A stretch of 47,079 bases of DNA from Burkholderiales bacterium. GTDB lineage: Bacteria > Pseudomonadota > Gammaproteobacteria > Burkholderiales > Burkholderiaceae_C. Of the stretch, positions 7,910 through 15,975 are shown in pieces (position 1 is the first letter of the stretch; every line of letters starts with the position of its first letter). Position numbers and translations under genes: made by a program. The stretch lies in contig RXJW01000224.1 of the NCBI GenBank assembly GCA_003963005.1, positions 1-47,079 on the forward strand, given 5' to 3'. A model generated the notes under the pieces. The model worked only from the letters and a program-made list of their open reading frames with translations. It searched no databases and was not told the DNA's origin.

Positions 7910-8526
7910 GCGTTGAGCAGCCGGCGCGACACCAGCTCGCGCCGCGCGCTGGCCGGGTCGCTGAACAGGAAGGCCTGCCAGTCGCGCGCGAGCGCAGCCT
8001 CCACATTGACCGGGTGATCGTCCAGGAACAGCAGCTCCTGCGGCGGCACCCCGAAATGGCGCTCCGCCAGGCTGAACATCTCGGCGCTCGGCTTGATCTG
8101 CTTGACCCGGCCCGAGAACAACCCCGAGGCAAACCACTCGGTGAGCGGGTAGGTTTGACTGAGGTGGTCGGCGAACGGCGCCGGCATGTTGGACAGGTAA
8201 TGCAGCGTGTGCCCGGCCGCACGCAGATCGCGGATCAGCACGACCGTCGCCGGAATGGGCATCAGCTCCTCGGGCACGGCGCGCACCACGGCGGCCACCT
8301 CGCCCAGCGGCCAGCCGGTGCGCGCGGCGATGCGGCGCACCACCTCGTCGGCGCTGATCAGCCCCTGGTCGAACAGGCCCCAGTCGCCACCGTAGTTCTG
8401 GAAGAAGGTCGCTGCGGCAGCCGCGCCCTGCTCCAGCGTCTCGATCCGGTGCGGCCAGAGGCGCGCCAGGAAGCTCGCCGGATGCCAGCGGAACACCACC
8501 CCGCCGAAATCGAAGACGATCTTCAT
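7906..8526 (-). CDS. HAD-superfamily hydrolase, YihX-like sugar-phosphate phosphatase candidate
   Basis: A 206-residue HAD phosphatase. Motif 1 is VFDFGGVVF, with nucleophile D6 and Gly rather than Asp at the +2 position, as in the YihX (alpha-glucose-1-phosphate phosphatase) group. Motif 2 lies at the LSNMP segment, and motif 4 is LFLDDHPVNVEAA. The ATG overlaps the pgi stop (ATGA), so the two are translationally coupled in a tal-pgi-HAD unit. That context suggests a sugar phosphate substrate, but this is inference; nucleotide or phosphoglycolate substrates cannot be excluded. Confidence 0.8.
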   Translation of the reverse strand: MKIVFDFGGVVFRWHPASFLARLWPHRIETLEQGAAAAATFFQNYGGDWGLFDQGLISADEVVRRIAARTGWPLGEVAAVVRAVPEELMPIPATVVLIRDLRAAGHTLHYLSNMPAPFADHLSQTYPLTEWFASGLFSGRVKQIKPSAEMFSLAERHFGVPPQELLFLDDHPVNVEAALARDWQAFLFSDPASARRELVSRRLLNA

Positions 8527-10157
8527 GCCGACAGCAGGCGTTGCAGCAGGCCGGCCGTGGAGCCGTCCAGGCCCGCGGTGTCACCCGATTCGAAGCGCGG
8601 CAGCAGCTGGTTGCACAGCGCCTTGCCGAGTTCCACGCCCCACTGGTCGAAGCTGTTGATGCCCCACAGCGCCCCCGTCACGAAGACGCGGTGCTCGTAC
8701 AGCGCGATCAGCGCGCCGAGCGATGACGGCGTCAGCGCCTCCAGCACCAGGGTCGTGCTCGGACGGTTGCCCGGGAAGCTGCGGTGACGGGCAAGCACGT
8801 CGCGGTCGAGCGTCGCCGACGCCGTCGGCGCCTTCTCGGTGGCCGCTTCGGCCGCGGTCTTGCCCTGCATCAGCGCCTGGCTCTGCGCCAGGCAATTGGC
8901 CAGCAGCTTGCGATGCTGGTCGGCGAGCTTGGCAGCCAGTTCCCCCGTGGCGCCATGGTGGGGCCGCTTGACGGCGATGAACTCCACCGGGATCACGTCG
9001 GTGCCCTGGTGCAGCATCTGGAAGTAGGCATGCTGGCCATTCGTGCCCGCCTCGCCCCACACGACCGGCGAGGTGCCGATCGCCAGCGGCTGCCCGTCCA
9101 GGTCCACGCCCTTGCCGTTGCTCTCCATCTCGAGCTGCTGCAGGTAGGCCGGCAGCCGGCGCAGGCCCTGGTGGTAGGGCGCGACGCTGCGGCTGGTGAA
9201 GCCATGGAAGTTGCGGTACCAGACGTCCAGCAACCCCAGCAGCACCGGCAGGTTGCGCTCCAGCGGTGTCGTCGCGAAGTGCTGGTCCATCGCATGCGCA
9301 CCCGCGAGCAGCGCACGGAAGTGTTCGGCGCCCACCGCGATGGCGATCGGCAGGCCGATGACCGACCACAGCGAGTAGCGGCCCCCCACCCAGTCCCAGA
9401 AGCCGAAGGCCGTGTCGATGCCGAAGGCGGCGGCCGCCGCGGTGTTGCTGCTGGTCGCGACGAAGTGGCGAGCGACGTCCGTGCCGCCCTCGGCCAGGAA
9501 CCAGGCCTTGGCCGCCTGGGCGTTGGCCAGCGTCTCCTGCGTCGTGAAGGTCTTGGACGCGATGACGAAGAGCGTGTGCGCCGCATCCAGCCCGCGCAGC
9601 ACCGGGGCCAGGTCGTGACCGTCCACGTTCGACACGAAGTGCAGCTTCAGCCCCGGTGCACGGAAGGCTTCCAGCGCCTGCACGACCATCGCGGGGCCGA
9701 GATCGCTGCCGCCGATGCCGATGTGCACGACGTCGGTGATCGCACCGCGGTCGCCGCGCCGCACGCTTTCGGCAAAGGCCAGCATCGCGTCGAGCGAGGC
9801 CTGCACCTCGGCGTTGAACGGCGCGTGGCTGCCCGCGGGCGCGCGCAGCGCCGTGTGCAGCACGGCCCGCCCTTCGGTGTGATTGACCGGGTCGCCCCGC
9901 AGCAACGCATCGCGACGCGCTTCCAGGCCGCAGTCACGCGCCAGCTTCAACAGCAGCGCCAGCGTGGTGGCGTCGATGCGGTTCTTCGACAGATCCGCGA
10001 ACACCTCCGGCGCTGCGAAGGACAGCGCCTGGAAGCGGCCGGCGTCGGCCTTGAAGGCCTCGCGGATGTCGAAGCCGCGACCGCTCGCGGCGCCGTCCTG
10101 GTCGAAATGGGCCTGCAGTTCGGCCCAGACGGGAGAGTGGTCGCAGCGGGTGCTCAT
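8523..10157 (-). CDS. pgi: Glucose-6-phosphate isomerase
   Basis: Interconverts glucose-6-P and fructose-6-P. The 544-residue protein starts MSTRCDHSPVWAELQAHF. It has the sugar-binding HIGIGGSDLGPAMV loop, SKTFTTQETLANA, the catalytic GEAGTNGQHAYFQMLHQGT region and the C-terminal FDQWGVELGK signature. The open frame extends well upstream into tal without family match, so the ATG at 10157 is chosen; it lies 2 bp after the tal stop. The stop overlaps the HAD start by 4 bp. Confidence 0.96.
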   Translation of the reverse strand: MSTRCDHSPVWAELQAHFDQDGAASGRGFDIREAFKADAGRFQALSFAAPEVFADLSKNRIDATTLALLLKLARDCGLEARRDALLRGDPVNHTEGRAVLHTALRAPAGSHAPFNAEVQASLDAMLAFAESVRRGDRGAITDVVHIGIGGSDLGPAMVVQALEAFRAPGLKLHFVSNVDGHDLAPVLRGLDAAHTLFVIASKTFTTQETLANAQAAKAWFLAEGGTDVARHFVATSSNTAAAAAFGIDTAFGFWDWVGGRYSLWSVIGLPIAIAVGAEHFRALLAGAHAMDQHFATTPLERNLPVLLGLLDVWYRNFHGFTSRSVAPYHQGLRRLPAYLQQLEMESNGKGVDLDGQPLAIGTSPVVWGEAGTNGQHAYFQMLHQGTDVIPVEFIAVKRPHHGATGELAAKLADQHRKLLANCLAQSQALMQGKTAAEAATEKAPTASATLDRDVLARHRSFPGNRPSTTLVLEALTPSSLGALIALYEHRVFVTGALWGINSFDQWGVELGKALCNQLLPRFESGDTAGLDGSTAGLLQRLLSA

Positions 10158-10159
10158 GC

Positions 10160-11101
10160 TCAGGCCGCCTGGATGAGCTTGTCGAGCTTGCCGGCGTCCA
10201 CGGCGAACAGCCGAATGCCCTCGGCCAGCTTCTCGGTGGCCATCGCATCCTCGTTCAGCGCGAAGCGGAAGGCGGCTTCGTCCAGGTGCTGCAGCGGCAT
10301 GGCCGGCGCCTTGGCCGGGTCGAGCACGCGTTCGAGCACCGCATCGGTGGCCTGCAGCTGGGCCAGCAGGTCGGGGCTGATGGTCAGCAGATCGCAGCCG
10401 GCCAGCGCCTGGATCTGGCCGATGTTGCGGAAGCTCGCGCCCATCACTTCGGTCGCGATGCCGTGCTGCTTGAAGTAGGCGTAGATCTGCGTCACCGACT
10501 TCACGCCCGGGTCGTTGACGCCGGACTGGGCGGCTTCGTCCCAGCCCGCGCCGGCCTGCTTCTTGTACCAGTCGTAGATGCGGCCGACGAAGGGCGAGAT
10601 CAGCTGGACCTTGGCCTCGCCGCAGGCCACGGCCTGCGCGAACGCGAACAGCAGCGTCAGGTTGCAGTGGATGCCTTCGCGCTCCAGCTCTGCCGCGGCC
10701 TGGATGCCTTCCCACGTGGACGCGAGCTTGATCAGCACGCGCTCGCGCGGGATGCCCGCGGCCTCGTACAAGCCGATGATGCGGCGCGCACGTGACAGGG
10801 ACGCGGCCTTGTCGAACGACAGGCGGGCATCGACTTCGGTGGACACACGGCCCGGCACGACCTTCAGGATCTCGAGGCCGAAGCGCACCAGCACGTGGTC
10901 GACGATCACGTCCAGCGGCTGACCGCGGTGCGCTGCGACGGTCTCCTGCAGCAGCGGTGCGTAGTCGGGTGACTGCACGGCCTTCAGGATCAGCGAAGGA
11001 TTGGTCGTCGCGTCACGCGGGGCGAATTGCGCGAGCTGCAGGAAGTTGCCGGTGTCGGCGACGACGGTGGTGAAGGCTTTGAGCTGGTCGAGCTGGTTCA
11101 T
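10160..11101 (-). CDS. tal: Transaldolase
   Basis: Non-oxidative pentose-phosphate enzyme that moves a dihydroxyacetone unit between sugar phosphates. The 313-residue product starts MNQLDQLKAFTTVVADTG. The Schiff-base lysine is K125 in RVLIKLASTWEG. FAFAQAVACGEAKVQLISPFVGRI and the DPGVKSVTQIY region are the usual subclass 1 signatures. A longer reading start at 11164 adds unrelated residues and lies in the HexR-type operator, so the ATG at 11101 is preferred. First gene of tal-pgi-HAD, divergent from zwf. Confidence 0.95.
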   Translation of the reverse strand: MNQLDQLKAFTTVVADTGNFLQLAQFAPRDATTNPSLILKAVQSPDYAPLLQETVAAHRGQPLDVIVDHVLVRFGLEILKVVPGRVSTEVDARLSFDKAASLSRARRIIGLYEAAGIPRERVLIKLASTWEGIQAAAELEREGIHCNLTLLFAFAQAVACGEAKVQLISPFVGRIYDWYKKQAGAGWDEAAQSGVNDPGVKSVTQIYAYFKQHGIATEVMGASFRNIGQIQALAGCDLLTISPDLLAQLQATDAVLERVLDPAKAPAMPLQHLDEAAFRFALNEDAMATEKLAEGIRLFAVDAGKLDKLIQAA

Positions 11102-11128
11102 GGCGGTGAGGTCCTCGGGTCCTGCGGA

Positions 11129-11157
11129 TTGACCCGGCGAAGAAACTGCTGCATAGT
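11129..11157 (+). promoter_or_regulatory. Candidate promoter for zwf-hexR
   Basis: TTGACC (11129-11134) and CATAGT (11152-11157) are 17 bp apart on the plus strand. The predicted start, near 11164, is the first base of the HexR-type site. It therefore overlaps and opposes the tal promoter. Confidence 0.4.
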
Positions 11158-11181
11158 ATTTCACGAAACTTAGTTACACAA
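11153..11181 (-). promoter_or_regulatory. Candidate promoter for tal-pgi-HAD
   Basis: On the minus strand TTGTGT (11176-11181) and TACTAT (11153-11158) are 17 bp apart. The near-palindrome at 11164-11178 fills most of the spacer, so a bound regulator would block RNA polymerase. Hexamer matches are moderate. Confidence 0.4.
11164..11178. promoter_or_regulatory. HexR-type operator between tal and zwf
   Basis: CGAAACTTAGTTACA, read on the minus strand as TGTAACTAAGTTTCG, is a near-perfect 15-bp inverted repeat: five of seven positions pair around the central base. It resembles the published HexR consensus, TGTARTWWWAYTACA. A hexR-like gene lies just downstream of zwf. HexR is released from DNA by KDPG, so the site would couple Entner-Doudoroff flux to zwf and tal expression. 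Binding is inferred. Confidence 0.55.
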
Positions 11182-11224
11182 CGGTTGATGCCTCATGGGA
11201 GGCGTTGGCCTGGAGACCCCGCAG

Positions 11225-12670
11225 ATGTCTTTCGATCTCGTGTTCTTTGGCGGCACCGGCGACCTGACGTGGCGCAAGCTGATGCCCGCGCTGTTCCAGG
11301 CCTTCCGGCACGGCAAGTTGCCCGAAGGCGGTCGCATTCTCGCTGTCGCGCGTGACGAGCAGAGCGACGAGCGCTACCGGGAGTGGCTGAAGGAGCGGTT
11401 CCGCGAGGTCGAAGCCGGCAAGCGGCCGAGCGACGAGGAGTTCGAGCGCTTCGCGCAGCTCATCCACTACCGCCGCATGGACCTCTCCCAGCCTGAGCAC
11501 TACCAGGGCCTGAAGGAGTGGCTGGACGCCCGCAATGCCGACACCGTCGTGCTCTACCTGGCCACCAGCCCGCACCTGTTCACCGGCATCTGCCAGCAAC
11601 TCGGCGCCGTCGGCCTCAACCACGACAAGGTGCGTGTGGTGCTGGAGAAGCCGCTGGGCCACGACCTGGCCAGTGCCCAGGAGATCAACCGCACCGTGCG
11701 CTCGGTGTTCCACGAGCGTCAGGCCTTCCGTATCGATCACTACCTGGGCAAGCCCTCGGTGCAGAACCTGATGGCCCTGCGCTTCGGCAACGCGCTGTTC
11801 GAGCCGCTGTGGCGCCGGGAGAGCATCGCCAACATCCAGATCACGCTGGCCGAGCAGCTCGGCGTGGGCACACGCGGCGCCTTCTACGACGGCACCGGCG
11901 CGCTGCGCGACATGATCCAGAACCATGCGCTCCAGCTCCTCACGATGATCGCGATGGAGCCCCCGGCCAGCAACGACGCCGATGCCATCCGCGACGAGAA
12001 GCTCAAGGTGCTGCGAGCCCTCAAGCCCTTCACGCGCGAGTCGGTCGGCCGGGACGTGGTGCGGGGCCAGTACCGCGCCGGCATGTGCGGCGGCCATCCG
12101 GTGCCGGGCTACCTGGAAGAGGTCAAGGTGCCGCCCGACAGCCATTGCGAGACCTTCGTCGCGCTGCGCACCGAGGTCGAGAATTGGCGCTGGGCCGGCG
12201 TGCCCTTCTACCTGCGCACCGGCAAGCGGCTGACCGCCCGCGACGCGCAGATCGTCGTCAACTTCCGCCCCGTGCCGCACCAGATCTTCCCGGGCGCGAG
12301 CGTCCCGAACCGCCTCGTCATCAAGCTGCAGCCCGAGGACGGCCTGGAGCTGCAGCTGCTGGCCCAGAAAGGCTCGGGCCACGGTGAACAGCTCACTCCG
12401 GTTACGCTGGACCTCGACTTCGACAAGGCCTTCGCGGCCACGCGCGTCGGCGCCTATGAGCGACTGCTGCTGGAGGCCATCGCCGGCCGCCTGAACCTCT
12501 TCGTGCGCAGCGATGAGCAGGAGCAGGCGTGGCGCTGGGTCGAACCCATCCTGGACGCCTGGGAGACCGACGGCAACGGCCCGCGGCCGTACGCGGCCGG
12601 TTCCTGGGGCCCTGCAGCGGCCAGCGCGCTGGTGGCGCGTGACGGCTTCAGCTGGGCGGAAGAGCAATGA
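11225..12670 (+). CDS. zwf: Glucose-6-phosphate 1-dehydrogenase
   Basis: Oxidises glucose-6-P to 6-phosphogluconolactone with NAD(P)+, feeding the oxidative pentose-phosphate and Entner-Doudoroff routes. The 481-residue product starts MSFDLVFFGGTGDLTWRKLMPALF, containing the dinucleotide-binding GGTGDL loop. The active-site motif reads RIDHYLGKPSVQN, with P-S after the lysine where many family members have E-T or E-P. An in-frame ATG at 11195 lacks a ribosome-binding site, so the ATG at 11225 is preferred, with GGAG about 12 bases upstream. It is followed 82 bp later by hexR. Confidence 0.95.
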   Translation: MSFDLVFFGGTGDLTWRKLMPALFQAFRHGKLPEGGRILAVARDEQSDERYREWLKERFREVEAGKRPSDEEFERFAQLIHYRRMDLSQPEHYQGLKEWLDARNADTVVLYLATSPHLFTGICQQLGAVGLNHDKVRVVLEKPLGHDLASAQEINRTVRSVFHERQAFRIDHYLGKPSVQNLMALRFGNALFEPLWRRESIANIQITLAEQLGVGTRGAFYDGTGALRDMIQNHALQLLTMIAMEPPASNDADAIRDEKLKVLRALKPFTRESVGRDVVRGQYRAGMCGGHPVPGYLEEVKVPPDSHCETFVALRTEVENWRWAGVPFYLRTGKRLTARDAQIVVNFRPVPHQIFPGASVPNRLVIKLQPEDGLELQLLAQKGSGHGEQLTPVTLDLDFDKAFAATRVGAYERLLLEAIAGRLNLFVRSDEQEQAWRWVEPILDAWETDGNGPRPYAAGSWGPAAASALVARDGFSWAEEQ

Positions 12671-12752
12671 CGGCCGCCGCGCTGGGCCGCTGCGAGCCAT
12701 GCCGCGCCCTCTCGGAAGGCCGGTCAACGGACCCGTTGGACGGGGAGCAGAC

Positions 12753-13619
12753 ATGAGCATCCTGGAGCGCGTCAAGGCCGCCTTGCCGGCGCTGCCGCCC
12801 GCCGAGCAGCGTGTGGCCAAGCTGCTGCTGGCCGATGCCCGCAGCTTTGCAAGCCTGCCCGTCAGCGAACTGGCAGACCGAGCGCATGTCAGCAAGCCGA
12901 CGGTCGTTCGGTTCTGCCGCAGCGTCGGCTACGACGGCCTGGCCGATTTCAAGCTCAAGCTCGCCGGCAGCGTGAATGAGGGCGTGCCCTTCGTGCACCG
13001 CGCCGTCGACGAAGACGACAAGCCGGCCGACATCATCGTCAAGGTGGTCGACAACGCCGTCGCCGCGCTGCTGCACTACCGCAACGATGCCGCAAGCCAT
13101 GCGTTCGAGCGAGCGATCGACGCGCTGGCCGAGTCGGCGCGGCACGGCCGGCGCATCGAGTTCTACGGTGTCGGCAACTCGGGCATCGTCGCGCAGGACG
13201 CACAGCACAAGTTCTTCCGCCTGGGCGTGAACACCGTCGCCACCAGCGACGGCCACGTGCAGCTGATGAGCGCCACGATGCTGCAGCCTGGCGACTGCGC
13301 GGTCATCATCAGCAACTCGGGCCGCAGCCGCGACCTGCTGGATGCGGCCGAGATCGCTCGCAAGAAGGGCGCGACGATCATCATCATCACGGCCAGTGCC
13401 TCGCCGCTGGCGCAGCTGGCCCTGGGCCCGAGCCAGATCCTGCTGGCCGTGGACCATCCGGAAGACTTCGACCGCTACAGCCCGATGGTGTCGCGTCTGC
13501 TGCACCTGATCGCCGTGGACATCCTGACCACGGGCGTGGCCCTGCGGCTGGGGCAGCATCTGCGCCCCGTGCTCCAGGAGATCAAGAAGAACCTGCGCGC
13601 CAAGCGCTACGCAGGCTGA
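12753..13619 (+). CDS. hexR: RpiR-family transcriptional regulator, HexR-like
   Basis: A 288-residue regulator with an N-terminal RpiR helix-turn-helix (ELADRAHVSKPTVVRFCRSVG, about residues 35-60). A SIS sugar-phosphate-binding domain follows (EFYGVGNSGIVAQDAQHKFFRLG, then NSGRSRDLLDAAEIARKKGA). SIS domains in HexR bind KDPG. The ATG at 12753 has a GGGGAG ribosome-binding site; reading frame upstream of it has no family match. Its place after zwf, and the HexR-type palindrome upstream of zwf, support HexR over other RpiR members. Confidence 0.85.
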   Translation: MSILERVKAALPALPPAEQRVAKLLLADARSFASLPVSELADRAHVSKPTVVRFCRSVGYDGLADFKLKLAGSVNEGVPFVHRAVDEDDKPADIIVKVVDNAVAALLHYRNDAASHAFERAIDALAESARHGRRIEFYGVGNSGIVAQDAQHKFFRLGVNTVATSDGHVQLMSATMLQPGDCAVIISNSGRSRDLLDAAEIARKKGATIIIITASASPLAQLALGPSQILLAVDHPEDFDRYSPMVSRLLHLIAVDILTTGVALRLGQHLRPVLQEIKKNLRAKRYAG

Positions 13620-13631
13620 GGCCGCTGCCGC

Positions 13632-13937
13632 TCAGGCCGCGGCTGGCGGCCACAGCAGCTCGGCCACGCCGTACACGCGGGCCAACTCGCGGAGCTTGTC
13701 CGGCGCGTCATTGAGCTTGAGCGTCGCGCCCTGCTCCTTGCACTGGCGCGCGGCCGACAGCAGCAGGCTCAGGGCGGAGGAATCGAAATCCGACAGCTCC
13801 GCTGCCGATAGGCGCACCTCGCGCCCGGCCGCGGCCAACACCTGAGCCGCTTCGGCGCGCAGCGCGGGCGACATCTGCGCCCAGGCGGCCCGGGCGCCGT
13901 CCATGCGCAGCCGGGCGGGGAGCTTCAGGCCGCTCAA
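13632..13937 (-). CDS. mlaB: STAS-domain protein MlaB
   Basis: A small cytoplasmic STAS protein that binds the MlaF ATPase and is needed for stable MlaFEDB complex activity. The conserved STAS segment is VRLSAAELSDFDSSALSLLLSAARQC, including the DSSAL phosphorylation-type motif. No ATG fits well. TTG at 13937 (LSGLKLPARLRMD..., 101 residues) has a GAAGGG element upstream and starts 2 bp after mlaC; the first ATG, at 13904, would remove the first beta strand. It is the last gene of the mla operon and converges with hexR, 12 bp between stops. Confidence 0.78.
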   Translation of the reverse strand: MSGLKLPARLRMDGARAAWAQMSPALRAEAAQVLAAAGREVRLSAAELSDFDSSALSLLLSAARQCKEQGATLKLNDAPDKLRELARVYGVAELLWPPAAA

Positions 13938-13939
13938 GA

Positions 13940-14575
13940 TCAGCCCTTCGCCGGCGCGGCCGCCTTGGCGTTCTTGTCGGCCAGGCTCTTGATCAGGCCA
14001 TCGATGCCGTTGGCGCCGATTTCCTGGGCGAAGCTGTTGCGGTACTGATCGGCCAGCCAGATGCCGAGCACGTTCACGTCGTAGATCTTCCACTCGGTGC
14101 CGGCCTTCTCCAGGCGGTAGTCGAGCTGGATCGGGTCGCCCTTGCCGCGGATCTCGGTCTTCACGACGACTTCCGTGTCCGTCGGCTGTGCACGCAGCGG
14201 TTTCAGGCCGATGGTCTGGTCCTTCACCTGCGTCAAGGCGCCCGCGTAGGTGCGCACGAGCAGGGTCTTGAACTCGGCCTGCAGCTTGCCCTGCTGTTCG
14301 GGCGTGGCTTGCCGCCAGAAGCGGCCGACGGCCGAGGCCGTCATGCGCTGGAAGTTGACGTGAGGCATGACCTTGGAGTCGACCAGCGCAATGATCTTGC
14401 CGATGTTGCCGGCCTGGATGTCCTTGTCAGCTTTCACCGCCTCGATGGTTTCCAGCGAGAGTTGGCGGATCAGCAGGTCAGGTGCGCTGGCGTCAGCCGC
14501 ATGGGCGGCATGCACGAGCCCGAGGCCAAGCGTGGCCAGGGTCAGGAAACGACGCAGGGATTTCAGCAGGGTCAT
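13940..14575 (-). CDS. mlaC: Periplasmic phospholipid carrier MlaC
   Basis: A 211-residue secreted protein that shuttles phospholipid between the outer-membrane MlaA complex and inner-membrane MlaD. A Sec signal peptide (MTLLKSLRRFLTLATLGLGLVHAAHA) precedes the mature domain. Family features include VMPHVNFQRMTASAVGRFWRQA and the C-terminal YDVNVLGIWLADQYRNSFAQEI block. It sits between mlaA and mlaB in one direction. Confidence 0.95.
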   Translation of the reverse strand: MTLLKSLRRFLTLATLGLGLVHAAHAADASAPDLLIRQLSLETIEAVKADKDIQAGNIGKIIALVDSKVMPHVNFQRMTASAVGRFWRQATPEQQGKLQAEFKTLLVRTYAGALTQVKDQTIGLKPLRAQPTDTEVVVKTEIRGKGDPIQLDYRLEKAGTEWKIYDVNVLGIWLADQYRNSFAQEIGANGIDGLIKSLADKNAKAAAPAKG

Positions 14576-14634
14576 GGTGTCACTTTCTCTGGACGGGACG
14601 GGCGCTCAACGCGCGAGCCCCGCGTTTGGTTGGC

Positions 14635-15465
14635 TCAGCGGGTCGCAGCAGATGCGGGCTCAGCCGGCTTCTTGGCCGTCGGGCCCGGATCGGCCGCCGG
14701 CGCGGAGGCGCCGTTGCCCGGCACCAGCACCTCGACCTCGTCGTCATCATCGAAGCTGCCGCGGCGCTGGAGGTAGGCGTCCCGGTAAAAGGTGTATTTG
14801 TCCAGCGCAATGCCTTCGAGCATCTCGCCGGCGCGCAGGAAGTTGGCGCGGGCGTTGATGAGGTTCAGCGCCGAGATGGCCACCTTCTTGCGGCCGTCGT
14901 CGAACACGACGGCCGGCGAGGCCTGCCAGTCGATCGGCAGCGCCAGCGAGTCACGCACGGAAGACGGGCCGAACACAGGCCAGACGATGTACGCGCCGGT
15001 GCCCATGCCCCACTTGCCCAGCGTCTTGCCGAAGTCCTGGCTGTTCTTCTCGAGGCCGGCCTCGGTCGCCACATCCAGCACGCCAGCCAGCCCGAAGGTG
15101 GAGTTCACGGCGAAGCGCATGCCCTGCTCGATGCCGGCCTTGAAACGCCCTTGCAGCAGCAGATTGACCGCCGACCAGGCGTCGCCGATGTTGCCGAAGA
15201 AGTTGTCGATGCCCGTACGGATCGGTGCCGGCACGACCTCGGAGTAGGCCGTCGCGACCGGCTTGAGCACGGCCTCGTCGAGCTTCTCGTTGAAGGCGAA
15301 GACCTTGCGGTTCCAGGACTCCCACGGGTCCAGCCGCTGGCCCTTGGAGCCCATCACCTTGTCGACCGCGCGCTCGATGCGCGTGCCCACGCCCTTCACG
15401 GTCTGGCAGCCCGCCAGGCCGGCGACGAGCATCACCAGCGCGAGGAACTTGAACAGGCGGCTCAT
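14635..15465 (-). CDS. mlaA: Outer-membrane lipoprotein MlaA (VacJ)
   Basis: MlaA removes misplaced phospholipid from the outer leaflet of the outer membrane. The 276-residue precursor has a lipoprotein signal with lipobox LAGC (acylated C20) and no Asp at +2, consistent with outer-membrane sorting. The VacJ core includes DPWESWNRKVFAFNEKLDEAV, FFGNIGDAWSAVNLLLQG and FGLAGVLDVATEAGL. A proline/alanine-rich C-terminal tail of about 40 residues lies beyond the core. Its ATG overlaps the mlaD stop (ATGA). In E. coli mlaA is unlinked to mlaFEDCB; here it is inside the operon. Confidence 0.95.
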   Translation of the reverse strand: MSRLFKFLALVMLVAGLAGCQTVKGVGTRIERAVDKVMGSKGQRLDPWESWNRKVFAFNEKLDEAVLKPVATAYSEVVPAPIRTGIDNFFGNIGDAWSAVNLLLQGRFKAGIEQGMRFAVNSTFGLAGVLDVATEAGLEKNSQDFGKTLGKWGMGTGAYIVWPVFGPSSVRDSLALPIDWQASPAVVFDDGRKKVAISALNLINARANFLRAGEMLEGIALDKYTFYRDAYLQRRGSFDDDDEVEVLVPGNGASAPAADPGPTAKKPAEPASAATR

Positions 15466-15962
15466 GGCTTGCCTCCCGAAGCCGCAGGTTGGGCGCCGGT
15501 ACTGCCCATGTCCGAGGCCTTGCTGTTGATGAACTGCCCGATCAGGTTCTCCAGCACGACCGCGCTCTGGGTCTGCCGGATGACGTCGCCGGCGGCAAGG
15601 TTCTTCTCGTCGGCCCCCGGCTCCAGGCCGATGTACTGCTCGCCCAGCAGGCCCGACGTGAGGATCTTGGCCGAACTGTCCTTCGGGAACATCGTGCCCT
15701 TGTGCAGGTTCAGCACCACCTTGGCCTGGAAGGTCTTGTCGTCGAAGCTGATGGACTCCACCCGGCCCACGACCACGCCCGCGCTCTTGACCGCGGCGCG
15801 CGCCTTCAGGCCGCCGATGTTGTCGAAACGTGCGGAGACCTGGTAGGTCTCGTCGAAGTTGAGGCTGAGCAGGTTGCCCGCCTTCAGCGCCAGGAACAGC
15901 AGGGCCGCGCCGCCGATCAGCACGAAGAAACCCACCCAGGCGTCATAACGAGAGGATTGCAT
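15462..15962 (-). CDS. mlaD: MCE-domain protein MlaD
   Basis: A 166-residue inner-membrane-anchored protein whose periplasmic MCE domain forms a hexameric lipid channel on MlaE. One N-terminal membrane segment (AWVGFFVLIGGAALLFLALK) precedes the MCE domain with FDNIGGLKARAAVKSAGVVV and the TSGLLGEQYIGLEPG block. The ATG has an AAGGAAGG ribosome-binding site immediately upstream. It is followed by mlaA with a 4-bp overlap. Confidence 0.96.
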   Translation of the reverse strand: MQSSRYDAWVGFFVLIGGAALLFLALKAGNLLSLNFDETYQVSARFDNIGGLKARAAVKSAGVVVGRVESISFDDKTFQAKVVLNLHKGTMFPKDSSAKILTSGLLGEQYIGLEPGADEKNLAAGDVIRQTQSAVVLENLIGQFINSKASDMGSTGAQPAASGGKP

Positions 15963-15975
15963 CCTTCCTTCTCCC

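Noticed and set aside
8784..10478. 564-residue open frame antisense to pgi and tal
   Set aside because: Low-complexity Arg/Gln/Val composition typical of antisense shadows; pgi and tal are clearly coding.
8523..10715. Possible tal-pgi fusion protein (730-residue frame)
   Set aside because: The upstream part is a different frame from the real tal product, and both genes have their own starts and stops.
11174..12895. 573-residue open frame antisense to zwf
   Set aside because: Shadow frame of zwf; no recognisable motif and no plausible start region.
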